Below, one piece after another: positions 40,127-48,964 of a stretch of 64,000 nucleotides of DNA. The first letter of the stretch is position 1; every line of letters starts with the position of its first letter. Below the pieces are notes generated by a model. It ran no database searches. It was not told the DNA's origin and saw only the letters and a list, made by a program, of their open reading frames with translations. The position numbers were made by a program, and so were the translations under genes. Source of the DNA: Streptomyces sp. NBC_01381 (lineage in GTDB: Bacteria > Actinomycetota > Actinomycetes > Streptomycetales > Streptomycetaceae); the NCBI RefSeq assembly GCF_026340305.1, contig NZ_JAPEPI010000002.1:1550001-1614000 (forward strand). The letters run 5' to 3'.

Positions 40127-41946
40127 CGTCCCGAAGAACGCTCACCCCGTAGTGCCTGGCTCATGTAGTCCGTCCAGATCTGGCCGGCGCGTTTCTCCCC
40201 GTCCGCGGTCAGGCGGGCCTGCTTGCCGCTCTTGGGGTTCTCGCCGAACAGGCCCACGACGGTGAGCAGTTGGGGCGTGAAGCCGATGTGCCAGGCCGCC
40301 TTCCTGTCGTCGGATGCGCCCGAGACGCCCGCCACGGGCTGCATGACGGTGGCGTTTGAGTCGGGGCCCTGGGCCAACTGCCCGTCGAAGTCGGTCCGCA
40401 GGTCGGCGGTGACGGTGTCGGCGGTGGTGCGGGAGACCGTCTGGCCGCCCAACGGGCTGCGCACGTCGGCGCGTTCGTCGCCGCGTTGGGCGGACTTCAC
40501 GATCGACGGGGTGACCTTCTTGCCGTGGTGGGCGAGGGTCGCGTAGACCTCGGCGAGTTCGAGCGGGCTGGTGCCGAGCAGGCCGAGGGAGACCGCCTCG
40601 GGGTCGTCGAAGTCGCCGGCGTGCGGGTCGATGCCGAGGTCCACGGACGTCTTCTCGATCCCGGCGGAGGCGTGTTCGCCGGGCGCATCGGGACGCGCTG
40701 TCTCGAGGTCCTCCATTTTGGCCGCGTTGACGACCGGGAGGAAGGCGGGACCCGTCTGGTAGTCGGAGCGTGTGGCGTTGTTGAGGTAGTGCTTGGTGTA
40801 GTCGCGGCCGCCGTACATCGCGACGATCCGGCCGTCCCTGGGGTCGACCGACACCGCGCCGGACTGGGAGCCGGGGCCGCTCACGCCCGCGTCGACGGCG
40901 GTGCGCAGGGCCCGTTGCCGCTTCCGGTCGATGTTCAGGGTGATGGTCCAGCCGCCCGCCGCGAGCTGCTGCTCGCTGATGCCGGTGGCGGCCAGTTCGC
41001 GGTTGGCGACGTCGACCAAGTAGCCCGCCTGTCCGTCGAGGCCGGGGGTGGGCCGGGGTTCCCTGGGCACGGGGAAGCGCATCCCCTTCCGCTCGGCCTT
41101 GTCGAGCCAGCCCTGGCCGACCATGTTGTCCAGTACGTAGTTCCAGCGGGCCTTGACCAGTTGCCGGGCGGTGGGCCCGGCCACCGCCCAGTCGTACTGG
41201 CTGGGTGCCTGCAGAAGCGCCGCGAGGTACGCCCCCTGCTCGACGGTCAGGTCCGAGACGTCCGTGTCGTAGTACGCGCGGGCGGCGGCCTGGATGCCGT
41301 ATGCGACGCGGCCGAAGTAGCTGGTGTTGAGGTATCCGGCGAGGATGTCGTCCTTGGACTCGCGCCGGTCGACCTTGAGCGAGATGACCATCTCCTTCGC
41401 CTTGCGGGTGAGGGTCTGCTCCTGGCTGAGGTAGTAGTTCTTGACGTACTGCTGGGTGATCGTCGAGCCGCCCTGGGTGCCCTCGCCGGACACCGTGCTG
41501 AGCAGGCCGCGGGTGAGCCCGGCCGGGTCGATGCCGGAGTCCTCGTAGAACGACTTGTTCTCGGCCGCGACGAAGGCGTGCCGGACGGGCTTCGACACCC
41601 GGTTGATGGGGACGGACTCGCGGTTGACGTCGCCGGTGCGGGCCAGCAGGGTGCCGTCGCTGTACAGGTAGACGTTGCTCTCCGCCTTGGCCTGCGCGTT
41701 GCCCTGCGGGACGTCGATGGCGAGGTACAGGGCGGTGAAGCCGCCCACGACGAGCAGGATGAAGGAGAGCGCCGCTGTCAGGATTCTCTTCCAGCTGAAG
41801 ATGCGGCGGAGGCGGCTCTTGGGGCGGACGGTCGCGTGCCGGCGCCTACGGCCGACGGCGGTTTCGCCAGCCGCTTCCTCTGCCTCCTTCGCCTCCTCCG
41901 CCTCCTCCGCGTCCCGTGGCTCTCGTTCTGCCTGCCTGATACGCAT
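40033..41946 (-). CDS. class A penicillin-binding protein with degenerate transpeptidase domain
   Basis: 637 residues: an acidic then Arg-rich cytoplasmic tail, one membrane anchor (ILTAALSFILLVVGGFTALYLAI), then a family 51 glycosyltransferase with its motifs intact (ENKSFYEDSG with the catalytic Glu, GGSTITQQ, LTRKAKE, YLNTSYFGRVAYGI). The transpeptidase part is recognisable (GAVSVDPRDGRIVAMYGGRDY), but the SxxK box reads TGPAFLPV (Ser to Pro, Lys to Leu). The SxN region is largely deleted, and the KTG box reads VSG before the family HIGFTP strand. It should polymerise glycan strands but not cross-link or bind beta-lactams. It lies 69 bp after the sensor kinase gene and may be controlled by that system. 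The C-terminal 30 residues overlap the convergent M23 gene. Confidence 0.9.
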   Translation of the reverse strand: MRIRQAEREPRDAEEAEEAKEAEEAAGETAVGRRRRHATVRPKSRLRRIFSWKRILTAALSFILLVVGGFTALYLAIDVPQGNAQAKAESNVYLYSDGTLLARTGDVNRESVPINRVSKPVRHAFVAAENKSFYEDSGIDPAGLTRGLLSTVSGEGTQGGSTITQQYVKNYYLSQEQTLTRKAKEMVISLKVDRRESKDDILAGYLNTSYFGRVAYGIQAAARAYYDTDVSDLTVEQGAYLAALLQAPSQYDWAVAGPTARQLVKARWNYVLDNMVGQGWLDKAERKGMRFPVPREPRPTPGLDGQAGYLVDVANRELAATGISEQQLAAGGWTITLNIDRKRQRALRTAVDAGVSGPGSQSGAVSVDPRDGRIVAMYGGRDYTKHYLNNATRSDYQTGPAFLPVVNAAKMEDLETARPDAPGEHASAGIEKTSVDLGIDPHAGDFDDPEAVSLGLLGTSPLELAEVYATLAHHGKKVTPSIVKSAQRGDERADVRSPLGGQTVSRTTADTVTADLRTDFDGQLAQGPDSNATVMQPVAGVSGASDDRKAAWHIGFTPQLLTVVGLFGENPKSGKQARLTADGEKRAGQIWTDYMSQALRGERSSGRHVERSGRGETATQCVASSGTPVCSTPSSSR

Positions 41947-42015
41947 GACCGCATCTTCGGCGGAGAAGATCTTGGACGGCTCAAAGCGGGGTGTCGGCTG
42001 CCGCGCGGGGTTGTA

Positions 42016-43263
42016 TCAGCTGTGTATCGGCCGGGGCTCGGATCCGGCGGGCAGACGCAGGGTGGCGACGGCTCCGCCGTCCGGCGCGTTGCCGAACTCA
42101 AGGGCGGCGCCGATCACTTCGGCCTGGCCACGGGCGATGGTCAGCCCCAGGCCATGGCCGCGGCCGCGTTCGCGGACACCGGTGCGGAAGCGCTGCGGGC
42201 CGTCCTCGAGGAGTTCATCGGGGTAGCCGCCGCCGTGGTCGCGTACGGTCACGGTCCTGCCGTCCGCGGCCACGGTGACCTCGACCGGGGGGTGGCCGTG
42301 GCGGTGCGCGTTGACCAGCAGGTTGGCCACGATGCGCTCGAGGCGCCGCGGGTCGGTCCAGACCGTGGCACGCTCCGGCGCGGCGTCGACCCGCACCTGC
42401 GCGGGCAGTTCCGTACGGGCTATCGCCGCCTCGACCAGCGGGGCCACGGGGCACGGCGACGGGTCGGCCTGCTCCGCGCCCGCGTCGAGCCGGGAGATCT
42501 CCAACAGGTCCTCGACGAGGGTGCTCAGGACCCGGATCCGGTCCCGTACGTACCCCACGGCCTCGTCCTCGTCGGGCAGCAGTTCCGCCGCGGTGACCAG
42601 GCCCATGAGCGGGGTGCGCAGCTCGTGCGCGACGTCGGCGGTGAAGCGCTGCTCGGCGCGGAGCCGCTCCTGCAGCGCGGAGGCCATCGAGTCCACGGCA
42701 CCGGAGATCTCGGCGATCTCGTCGTGCGGCCGCGGCCTGGCGGCGATCCGGGCGTCCAGGTCGCCCGCGGCGATCCGGCGCGCGGTGCCCGCGGCCATCC
42801 GCAGCCGCCGGCTCATCCGCCCCGCGGTGAGCACCCCGAGCGGAAGGACCACGGCGGTGACGACAAGACCGGCGAGGACGATGTTGGTGTCCAGGGCGCT
42901 GATGTTGCGCATGTTGGCCGACATGTCGATGTGTACGGAGAGCACCCGGCCGCCCGCCGGGCGGGCCGCCCACATCGCGGGTCCGCCGGGGCCGCCGGTG
43001 AACTCGGTGCCCTGCCGCCCCTTGTGGACCAGACGCCGCAGTCCCGCGGGCAGGTCGCGGGCGTCGAGCGCGGCGCCGGACCCCTGGACGACTCCGGTGC
43101 GGGCGTAGGTCACGGCCGCCCTGTCGAGGGTGGTGCTCGCGGCGTCGCGGGCCTGGGACAGCTCCCGCGCACGGGACGCGTTGTGCACGAGCACACCGAC
43201 GGCCGCGGCCACCGTGCAGATGGCCGCGGCGACGAGCGCGATGATCCGCCAGCGCAACGCCAT
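42016..43263 (-). CDS. sensor histidine kinase
   Basis: 415 residues from the ATG at 43263, two bases after the regulator stop codon. Two membrane segments (IIALVAAAICTVAAAVGVLV and IVLAGLVVTAVVLPLGVL) flank a small extracytoplasmic sensor loop of about 110 residues. A HAMP linker (MSRRLRMAAGTARRIAAGDLD), the phosphoacceptor His in RFTADVAHELRTPLMGL, the N box NLLVNAHRHG and the G box GRGHGLGLTIARG follow. Its partner is the response regulator immediately upstream. With the lipoprotein gene before that, the order lipoprotein-regulator-kinase resembles the cseABC envelope-stress operon of streptomycetes, although no sigE precedes it here. Confidence 0.93.
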   Translation of the reverse strand: MALRWRIIALVAAAICTVAAAVGVLVHNASRARELSQARDAASTTLDRAAVTYARTGVVQGSGAALDARDLPAGLRRLVHKGRQGTEFTGGPGGPAMWAARPAGGRVLSVHIDMSANMRNISALDTNIVLAGLVVTAVVLPLGVLTAGRMSRRLRMAAGTARRIAAGDLDARIAARPRPHDEIAEISGAVDSMASALQERLRAEQRFTADVAHELRTPLMGLVTAAELLPDEDEAVGYVRDRIRVLSTLVEDLLEISRLDAGAEQADPSPCPVAPLVEAAIARTELPAQVRVDAAPERATVWTDPRRLERIVANLLVNAHRHGHPPVEVTVAADGRTVTVRDHGGGYPDELLEDGPQRFRTGVRERGRGHGLGLTIARGQAEVIGAALEFGNAPDGGAVATLRLPAGSEPRPIHS

Positions 43264-43265
43264 GG

Positions 43266-44015
43266 TCAGCGCCGCAGCTTGTAGCCGAAGCCGCGGACCG
43301 TCTCGATCCGTTCGGCACCGATCTTGGCGCGCAGCCGCTGCACATGCAGGTCGACCACGCGGGTGTCGCCGTGCCAGGCGTGGTCCCACACCCGGCTGAG
43401 CAGGGTCTGGCGCTCGAGCACCACGCCGGGCGACGCGGCGAACTCCAGGAGCATCCGCAGCTCGGTCGGGGTCAGCGCCAGCGGCTCCCCGGCCCGCCGC
43501 ACCTCCATGCCCTTGGTGTCGATGGTCAGTTCGCCGAAGGCAAGGACCACGTCCGGGTCGTCGGCGGCCTCCGGAAGGCCCGCGGTGACGGGGCTGAAGG
43601 AGGAGCGGCGCAGCAGGGAGCGGATCCGGGCGACCAGCACGGGGCTCTCGATGGGCTTCACGACGTAGTCGTCGGCGCCTGCCTCAAGCCCCGAGATCAC
43701 GTCGAGGGAGTCGCCGCGCGCCGACATCATCAGGATGGGCGCGAGGCTGAGTTCGCGGACGCGGCGGCACAGACCGATGCCGTCCAGCTCGGGGAGCATC
43801 ACGTCGAGGAGGAGCAGATCGGGCCGGCTCTCGCGGAAGATCTCCAGGCCGGTCAGGCCGTCGGCGGCCGTGGAGACGGTGAAGCCGTAGCGCTCGAGCA
43901 CCATCCGGACGGTGTTGCGGATGACCTCGTCGTCCTCGACCAGGAGGAGGTGGGCCTCGGCCGCGGGCCGGGGTGCGGGCCGCTCCGGTGCGGGGTGGGG
44001 GCGGGGGGTCGTCAT
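43266..44015 (-). CDS. OmpR/PhoB-family response regulator
   Basis: 249 residues. Receiver domain with the acidic pair in LLVEDDEVIR, the phosphorylation Asp in LLLLDVMLPELDG, the switch Ser in MMSARGDSLDVISGLEAGADDY and the Lys in VVKPIE. The C-terminal winged helix has LALTPTELRMLLEFAASPG, VWDHAWHGDTRVVDLHVQRLRAKIG and the final GFGYKLRR. The SARxDSxDVxxGLEAGADDY stretch recalls CseB. It is transcribed between the lipoprotein (10 bp) and kinase genes. Likely targets include cell-envelope genes such as the neighbouring penicillin-binding protein; this is inference. Confidence 0.94.
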   Translation of the reverse strand: MTTPRPHPAPERPAPRPAAEAHLLLVEDDEVIRNTVRMVLERYGFTVSTAADGLTGLEIFRESRPDLLLLDVMLPELDGIGLCRRVRELSLAPILMMSARGDSLDVISGLEAGADDYVVKPIESPVLVARIRSLLRRSSFSPVTAGLPEAADDPDVVLAFGELTIDTKGMEVRRAGEPLALTPTELRMLLEFAASPGVVLERQTLLSRVWDHAWHGDTRVVDLHVQRLRAKIGAERIETVRGFGYKLRR

Positions 44016-44025
44016 GGCGTGGGCC

Positions 44026-44796
44026 TCAGGTCGGGTCGCGCGGAACGCTGCGGGGCGGGGTGGCGCTGGGGGTGGCGGTCGGGCGCTGCGGGTCGGGGGC
44101 GACGCTGGGGGTGGCCACGGGGGCGGGCTCGTCGCCCTCCAGATGGGGCGCCATCCCCTTGCCGTTCCACCGGTAGCGGGTGATGTACTCGCCGGAGGCC
44201 CCGGCCCAGGTCAGCACGAGGTCCCGGCCGAGCGTCTCGCCGGTGAGCCCCAGCTGGCCGTACGCGACGAGGATGGGCCGGACGGTGCGGCCGGTGGCGC
44301 GGTAGACCACGACGACGGTGCTCGCGGTGCCCGGATCGTCGACGGCCACGATCAGCTCGTCGGCGCCGTCCCCGGTGAGGTCCCGGTGGACGGGGGTGCG
44401 GATGCCGCACTTCGCTCCCGGACAGGCCTTCGGCATGACGCTCACCATCCCGGGCACGTTGGGGTCGTGCGAAAGGAGGTCCTCCAGCGGTACCTTCCGC
44501 AGGCCTCCCGCGGGCACCGACACTCCCTTGACGGGGAGGTAGGGCTTGGTGGGGCCGGGGTCCAGGCCATCGCGCTCGGACGGCGGGGACGTGTAGTCGG
44601 GCCACAGCGGCGAGGAGCTGACCGGCGCCGAGAGGCTCGGCGCGACGCCCCCGTCCTCGACCCCGCCGTTCCCCGCGGCGCACCCGGTCAGCGCGGCGCA
44701 TCCGACCACCCCGGAGACGGCGACGGCCAGTGCCGTACGGACCGTACGCGCGGGGGCTCGTGGCGGCGTGGGGAAGGGGTGGAAGGAGAGGCGCAT
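44026..44796 (-). CDS. secreted lipoprotein, possibly CseA-like
   Basis: 256 residues with a signal peptide (AVAVSGVVGCAALTGC) ending in a lipobox, LTGC, and a Ser/Pro-rich linker. A core with HRDLTGDGADELIVAVDD and ILVAYGQLGLTGETLGRDLVLTWAG follows; the first is an FG-GAP-like Asp-rich segment. The C-terminal tail is Pro/Thr-rich and disordered-looking. It is the first gene of the lipoprotein-regulator-kinase set, the position held by CseA in the cse operon, where the lipoprotein dampens signalling. That role is inferred from order only. Confidence 0.8.
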   Translation of the reverse strand: MRLSFHPFPTPPRAPARTVRTALAVAVSGVVGCAALTGCAAGNGGVEDGGVAPSLSAPVSSSPLWPDYTSPPSERDGLDPGPTKPYLPVKGVSVPAGGLRKVPLEDLLSHDPNVPGMVSVMPKACPGAKCGIRTPVHRDLTGDGADELIVAVDDPGTASTVVVVYRATGRTVRPILVAYGQLGLTGETLGRDLVLTWAGASGEYITRYRWNGKGMAPHLEGDEPAPVATPSVAPDPQRPTATPSATPPRSVPRDPT

Positions 44797-44959
44797 GGCC
44801 CGGCCAGCCTAACCGGCGCCCGAGCGGGGCCGACCGGCAGTGGGAACTCCCCGTCGGTACAGGGAAGTTCCGCGGACGCACACCTGCGGGCGGGCGTCCG
44901 CCAGCAGCGGTGTGGCCGGTCCTGGTGTCCCGGCCGCCCCGGCGTGGCAGGCTGAGTTC

Positions 44960-46186
44960 ATGACCTTCCGAGTCGACTCCGAGGCCGGGCGGCTGCGCCG
45001 CGTGATACTGCACCGCCCTGATCTGGAGCTGAAGCGGCTCACCCCCACCAACAAGGACGCGTTGCTCTTCGACGACGTCCTGTGGGTCCGCAGAGCCCGC
45101 CAGGAACACGACGGATTCGCGGACGTCCTGCGGGACCGCGATGTGACCGTCCACCTCTTCGGTGACCTGCTGACCGAGGCCATGGACGTGCCGGCGGCCC
45201 GGCTGCTCGTCCTCGACCGCGTCTTCGACGAGAAGGAGTACGGGCCGCTCGCCACCGACCATCTGCGGGCCGCTTTCGAGACGATGCCCTCGGCCGAGCT
45301 CGTCGAGGCGCTGGTCGGCGGGATGACCAAGCGGGAGTTCCTGGAGCGGCATCCGGAGCCGACGTCCGTGCGCTTCCACTGCATGGATCTGGACGACTTC
45401 CTGCTCGGCCCGCTCCCCAACCACCTCTTCACGCGCGACACTTCGGCCTGGATCCACGACGGTGTGTCCATCAACGCGATGCGCCTGCCGGCCAGGCAGC
45501 GCGAGACCGTGCACTTCGAGGCGATCTACCAGTACCACCCGCTGTTCCGCGCCGAGGACTTCCACATCTGGTCCCAGGGGCAGTCGGACTACCCCTCCAC
45601 CATCGAGGGCGGCGACGTCCTGGTGATCGGCCAGGGCGCGGTGCTCATCGGGATGAGCGAGCGCACCACCCCGCAGGCCGTCGAGATGCTCGCCCACAAG
45701 TTGTTCGCCGCGGGTTCGGCGCAGACGATCGTGGCGCTCGACATGCCGAAGCGGCGCGCGTTCATGCATCTCGACACGGTGATGACGATGGTCGACGGCG
45801 ACACCTTCACGCAGTACGCGGGGCTCGGCATGCTCCGCTCGTACACCATCGAGCCGGGCGACGACGGACGCGAGCTGAAGGTCACCGACCATCCGCCCGA
45901 GCACATGCACCGGGCGATCGCGGCGGCGCTCGGCCTGAGCGCCATCCGGGTGCTCACCGCCACCCAGGACGTGCACGCGGCCGAGCGCGAGCAGTGGGAC
46001 GACGGCTGCAACGTCCTCGCGGTCGAGCCGGGCGTCGTGGTCGCGTACGAGCGGAACTCGACCACGAACACCTATCTGCGCAAGGAGGGCATCGAGGTCA
46101 TCGAGATCCGGGGCAGCGAGCTCGGCCGGGGCCGGGGCGGGCCGCGGTGCATGAGTTGCCCGGTGGAGCGGGATCCCGTCGACTGA
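44960..46186 (+). CDS. arcA: arginine deiminase
   Basis: 408 residues. It hydrolyses L-arginine to citrulline and ammonia. Guanidine-modifying enzyme signatures are present: LFTRDTSAWI, IEGGDVLVIG, HLDTVMTMVDGDTF with the catalytic His, and the C-terminal catalytic Cys in RCMSCPVERDP. The length is normal for the family. An ornithine carbamoyltransferase gene follows 127 bp downstream on the same strand, giving the first two steps of the arginine deiminase pathway (no carbamate kinase is in the window). The start codon ATG at 44960 was chosen by family N-terminus (FRVDSEAGRLRRVILHRP). Confidence 0.95.
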   Translation: MTFRVDSEAGRLRRVILHRPDLELKRLTPTNKDALLFDDVLWVRRARQEHDGFADVLRDRDVTVHLFGDLLTEAMDVPAARLLVLDRVFDEKEYGPLATDHLRAAFETMPSAELVEALVGGMTKREFLERHPEPTSVRFHCMDLDDFLLGPLPNHLFTRDTSAWIHDGVSINAMRLPARQRETVHFEAIYQYHPLFRAEDFHIWSQGQSDYPSTIEGGDVLVIGQGAVLIGMSERTTPQAVEMLAHKLFAAGSAQTIVALDMPKRRAFMHLDTVMTMVDGDTFTQYAGLGMLRSYTIEPGDDGRELKVTDHPPEHMHRAIAAALGLSAIRVLTATQDVHAAEREQWDDGCNVLAVEPGVVVAYERNSTTNTYLRKEGIEVIEIRGSELGRGRGGPRCMSCPVERDPVD

Positions 46187-46313
46187 GGGGTGAGCGGGGC
46201 GGCGGTCCGGAGTGCATCCGGGCCTGTTCCGCAGGGAAATCCGGCCTGTATAGAAATGTGGAGCGTCGTATAGACTTCCAGAGTCCCCTTACTCGTACCC
46301 CTGGAGCGCCCCC

Positions 46314-47312
46314 ATGGCCATCGACCTCACCGGCCGCCACTTCCTCAAGGAGCTGGACTTCACCGCCGAGGAGTTCCGCGGCCTGATCGAACTGGCCGCC
46401 GAGCTGAAGGCGGCCAAGAAGGCGGGGACCGAGACGCAGCATCTGCGCGGCAAGAACATCGCGCTGATCTTCGAGAAGACCTCGACGCGCACCCGCTGTT
46501 CCTTCGAGGTCGCCGCCGCCGACCAGGGCGCATCCACCACGTACCTCGACCCCTCGGGCTCCCAGATCGGGCACAAGGAGTCGGTCAAGGACACCGCCCG
46601 GGTGCTCGGCCGGATGTTCGACGGCATCGAGTACCGCGGGGACAGCCAGGACTCCGTCGAGGAGCTCGCCGCCTACGCGGGCGTACCCGTCTGGAACGGT
46701 CTGACCGACGACTGGCACCCCACCCAGATGCTCGCCGACGTGCTCACGATGACCGAGCACAGCGCCAAGCCCCTCACCGAGATCGCCTTCGCCTACCTCG
46801 GTGACGCCCGCTTCAACATGGGCAACTCCTACCTCGTCACCGGCGCGCTGCTCGGCATGGACGTACGCATCGTCGCGCCGAAGGCCTACTGGCCCGCCGA
46901 CGAGATCGTCGCCCGCGCCCGTCGGCTCGCCGAGACCAGCGGCGCCAGGATCACGCTCAGCGAGGACGTCGCCGAAGGCGTCGCGGGCGCCGACTTCGTC
47001 GTGACCGACGTCTGGGTCTCCATGGGCGAGCCCAAGGAGGTCTGGGACGAGCGCATAACGGCCCTGGCTCCGTACGCCGTGACGATGGACGTCCTGCGCG
47101 CCACGGGCAACGCCGACGTGAAGTTCCTGCACTGCCTGCCCGCCTACCACGACCTGGGCACGAAGGTCGGCCGCGAGATCCACGAGCGGCACGGTCTAAG
47201 CTCTCTCGAGGTCACCGACGAGGTCTTCGAGTCGGCGCACTCCGTCGTCTTCGACGAGGCGGAGAACCGGCTCCACACGATCAAGGCGATTCTCGTCGCC
47301 ACGCTGGCCTGA
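46314..47312 (+). CDS. argF: ornithine carbamoyltransferase
   Basis: 332 residues with the carbamoyl-phosphate motif STRTR (in FEKTSTRTRCSFEVA), the ornithine-side motifs GDARFNMGNSY and the catalytic FLHCLPAYHD. It interconverts ornithine plus carbamoyl phosphate with citrulline. Located behind arginine deiminase it may run in the catabolic direction (arcB-type); in sequence alone argF and arcB cannot be separated. The 127-bp gap before it contains two copies of GTATAGA (46248-46254 and 46269-46275), which look promoter-like, so it probably has its own promoter. Confidence 0.95.
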   Translation: MAIDLTGRHFLKELDFTAEEFRGLIELAAELKAAKKAGTETQHLRGKNIALIFEKTSTRTRCSFEVAAADQGASTTYLDPSGSQIGHKESVKDTARVLGRMFDGIEYRGDSQDSVEELAAYAGVPVWNGLTDDWHPTQMLADVLTMTEHSAKPLTEIAFAYLGDARFNMGNSYLVTGALLGMDVRIVAPKAYWPADEIVARARRLAETSGARITLSEDVAEGVAGADFVVTDVWVSMGEPKEVWDERITALAPYAVTMDVLRATGNADVKFLHCLPAYHDLGTKVGREIHERHGLSSLEVTDEVFESAHSVVFDEAENRLHTIKAILVATLA

Positions 47313-47366
47313 TCCGCCACTCGTACGACCAGCTCCACCAGCACCACCAGCTCCACTCGCTCCTTC

Positions 47367-47404
47367 AGTGGGGCCGGGGAACACCATCCCCCGGCCCCAC
47401 TTTT
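47367..47404 (+). terminator. rho-independent terminator after argF
   Basis: A perfect 13-bp inverted repeat (47367-47379 and 47389-47401) with a 9-nt loop ends in TTTT, 55 bp after the argF stop. It is a standard intrinsic terminator in an otherwise gene-free gap of 179 bp. Confidence 0.92.
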
Positions 47405-47411
47405 CGCGGCC

Positions 47412-47452
47412 CTTCCCCAAGCTCTCAACTCCGTTCGAGCAGGGGAGACCCC
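47412..47452. repeat. streptomycete interspersed repeat (CCCCAAGCTC...GAGCAGGGG type)
   Basis: A short hairpin-forming sequence with arms CCCC-AA-GCTC and GAGC-A-GGGG followed by AGACCCC. The same family occurs inside the element at 56562-56776. Such units are scattered in Streptomyces intergenic DNA. It lies 39 bp before the permease start. Confidence 0.65.
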
Positions 47453-47491
47453 ATTCGCCGTGCTCAGCACCACCGAAATGAGAACCACCGC

Positions 47492-48964
47492 ATGCGCTCG
47501 ACCGGCCCGGCAGGGCTCCGCATCAAGTCCCCCGAACTCCTCGTCGCCGAATCGGGCGCAGACCTGGAGGGGCACGGTCTGAAGCGGACCATGGGCCTCT
47601 TCCAGCTGGTCTGCTTCGGTGTCGGCGCCATCGTCGGCACCGGCATCTTCGTCGGCCTCTCCGACAGCGTCGCCGAGGCCGGCCCCGCGGTCGCCGTCTC
47701 GTATGTCCTCGCGGCCGTGACCTGCATCTTCACCGCATTCTCGTTCGCGGAGCTGGGTGGCGCGATACCGGTCTCCGGCAGCTCCTACTCCTTCGCGTAC
47801 GGATCGCTCGGCGAGCGCACCGCGTTCCTGGTCGGCTGGTGTCTGCTCCTGGAGTACGGCGTCTCCGTCTCGGCCGTGGCGGTCGGCTGGAGCCAGTACC
47901 TGAACGAGCTGCTCGACAGCCTCACCGGCCGGCAGCTGCCCGACGCGCTCTCCATGGGACCGGGCGAGGGCGGCGTCGTGAACCTGCCCGCCATCGTCGT
48001 GATCCTGCTCGCCGCGACCCTGCTCGTGCGCGGCATCCGCGAGAGCGCGGGGGCGACGGCCGCGATGGCCGTGCTCAAGATCGGGATCCTGCTGCTCTTC
48101 CTGGCGATCGCGTTCACCGCGTTCAAGGACGGCAACCTCACGCCCTTCGCGGGCGCGGGCGTCGCCGGCATCACATCGGGCGCCTCGCTCGCCTTCTTCT
48201 CCTTCATCGGCTTCGACGCGATCACCACGGCCGGCGAAGAGGTCAAGAACCCGCGGCGGAACATCCCGATCGCGATCATGATCTGCATCGGTGTCGTCAC
48301 CCTGCTGTACGTCGCCGTGGCGCTCGGCGCGATCGGCGCGCTCGGCGGCGACGCGGTCGCCGACAAGCCCGCCGCGCTCTCGCTGGTCGTCGACCACGTC
48401 ACCGACTCGGCCGTCGGCGGCGGCATCATCGCCTTCGGCGCGGTCGTGGCGATCGCGTCCGTCGTACTCGCCGTGATGTACGGGCAGACCCGCATCCTGA
48501 TGTCGATGTCCCGGGACGGGCTCGTCCCGCGCGTCTTCGAGCGCGTCTCGCCGAAGACCTCGACGCCGGTCGCCAACACCTGGATCGTCGCGGCGGTCTT
48601 CGCCGTCCCCGCCGCCTTCTCGTCGCTGGACGCGGTGGTGAACCTGACGACGATCGGCACGCTGGCGATCATGATCGTGGTGAATGTCGCGGTGATCGCG
48701 CTGCGCCGCTCGGCCCCCGAGCTGAAGCGCACCTTCCGGGTGCCGCTGTACCCCGTGAGCCCGGTGCTCGGCGTGGGCTTCTGCCTCTATCTGATCTGGG
48801 GCACGGGCTGGACGACGTGGGTGCAGTTCGCCGTGTTCCTCGTGGTGGGCGCTCTGGTGTACGCGCTGTACGGCCGCGGGCACTCGCGGCTCGGCAGGGC
48901 GGCAGCGGAGGCAGAGGCGAAGGCCAAGGCAGAGGCCGAGGTGCCTACGCCGCAGGCAGTGTGA
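47492..48964 (+). CDS. APC-family amino acid permease
   Basis: 490 residues with about 12 membrane spans. Family landmarks are FQLVCFGVGAIVGTGIFVGL in the first span, FSFAELGGAIPVSGSSYSFAY, AFFSFIGFDAITTAGEEVKNPRRNIPIAI and YGQTRILMSMSRDGLVP. It resembles cationic amino acid transporters of the YfnA/CAT type. Following arginine deiminase and ornithine carbamoyltransferase, it could import arginine or exchange arginine for ornithine, but the terminator at 47367 separates it from them. The C-terminus is an Ala/Glu/Lys-rich helix. It ends 20 bp inside the convergent ATPase-domain gene. Confidence 0.92.
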   Translation: MRSTGPAGLRIKSPELLVAESGADLEGHGLKRTMGLFQLVCFGVGAIVGTGIFVGLSDSVAEAGPAVAVSYVLAAVTCIFTAFSFAELGGAIPVSGSSYSFAYGSLGERTAFLVGWCLLLEYGVSVSAVAVGWSQYLNELLDSLTGRQLPDALSMGPGEGGVVNLPAIVVILLAATLLVRGIRESAGATAAMAVLKIGILLLFLAIAFTAFKDGNLTPFAGAGVAGITSGASLAFFSFIGFDAITTAGEEVKNPRRNIPIAIMICIGVVTLLYVAVALGAIGALGGDAVADKPAALSLVVDHVTDSAVGGGIIAFGAVVAIASVVLAVMYGQTRILMSMSRDGLVPRVFERVSPKTSTPVANTWIVAAVFAVPAAFSSLDAVVNLTTIGTLAIMIVVNVAVIALRRSAPELKRTFRVPLYPVSPVLGVGFCLYLIWGTGWTTWVQFAVFLVVGALVYALYGRGHSRLGRAAAEAEAKAKAEAEVPTPQAV

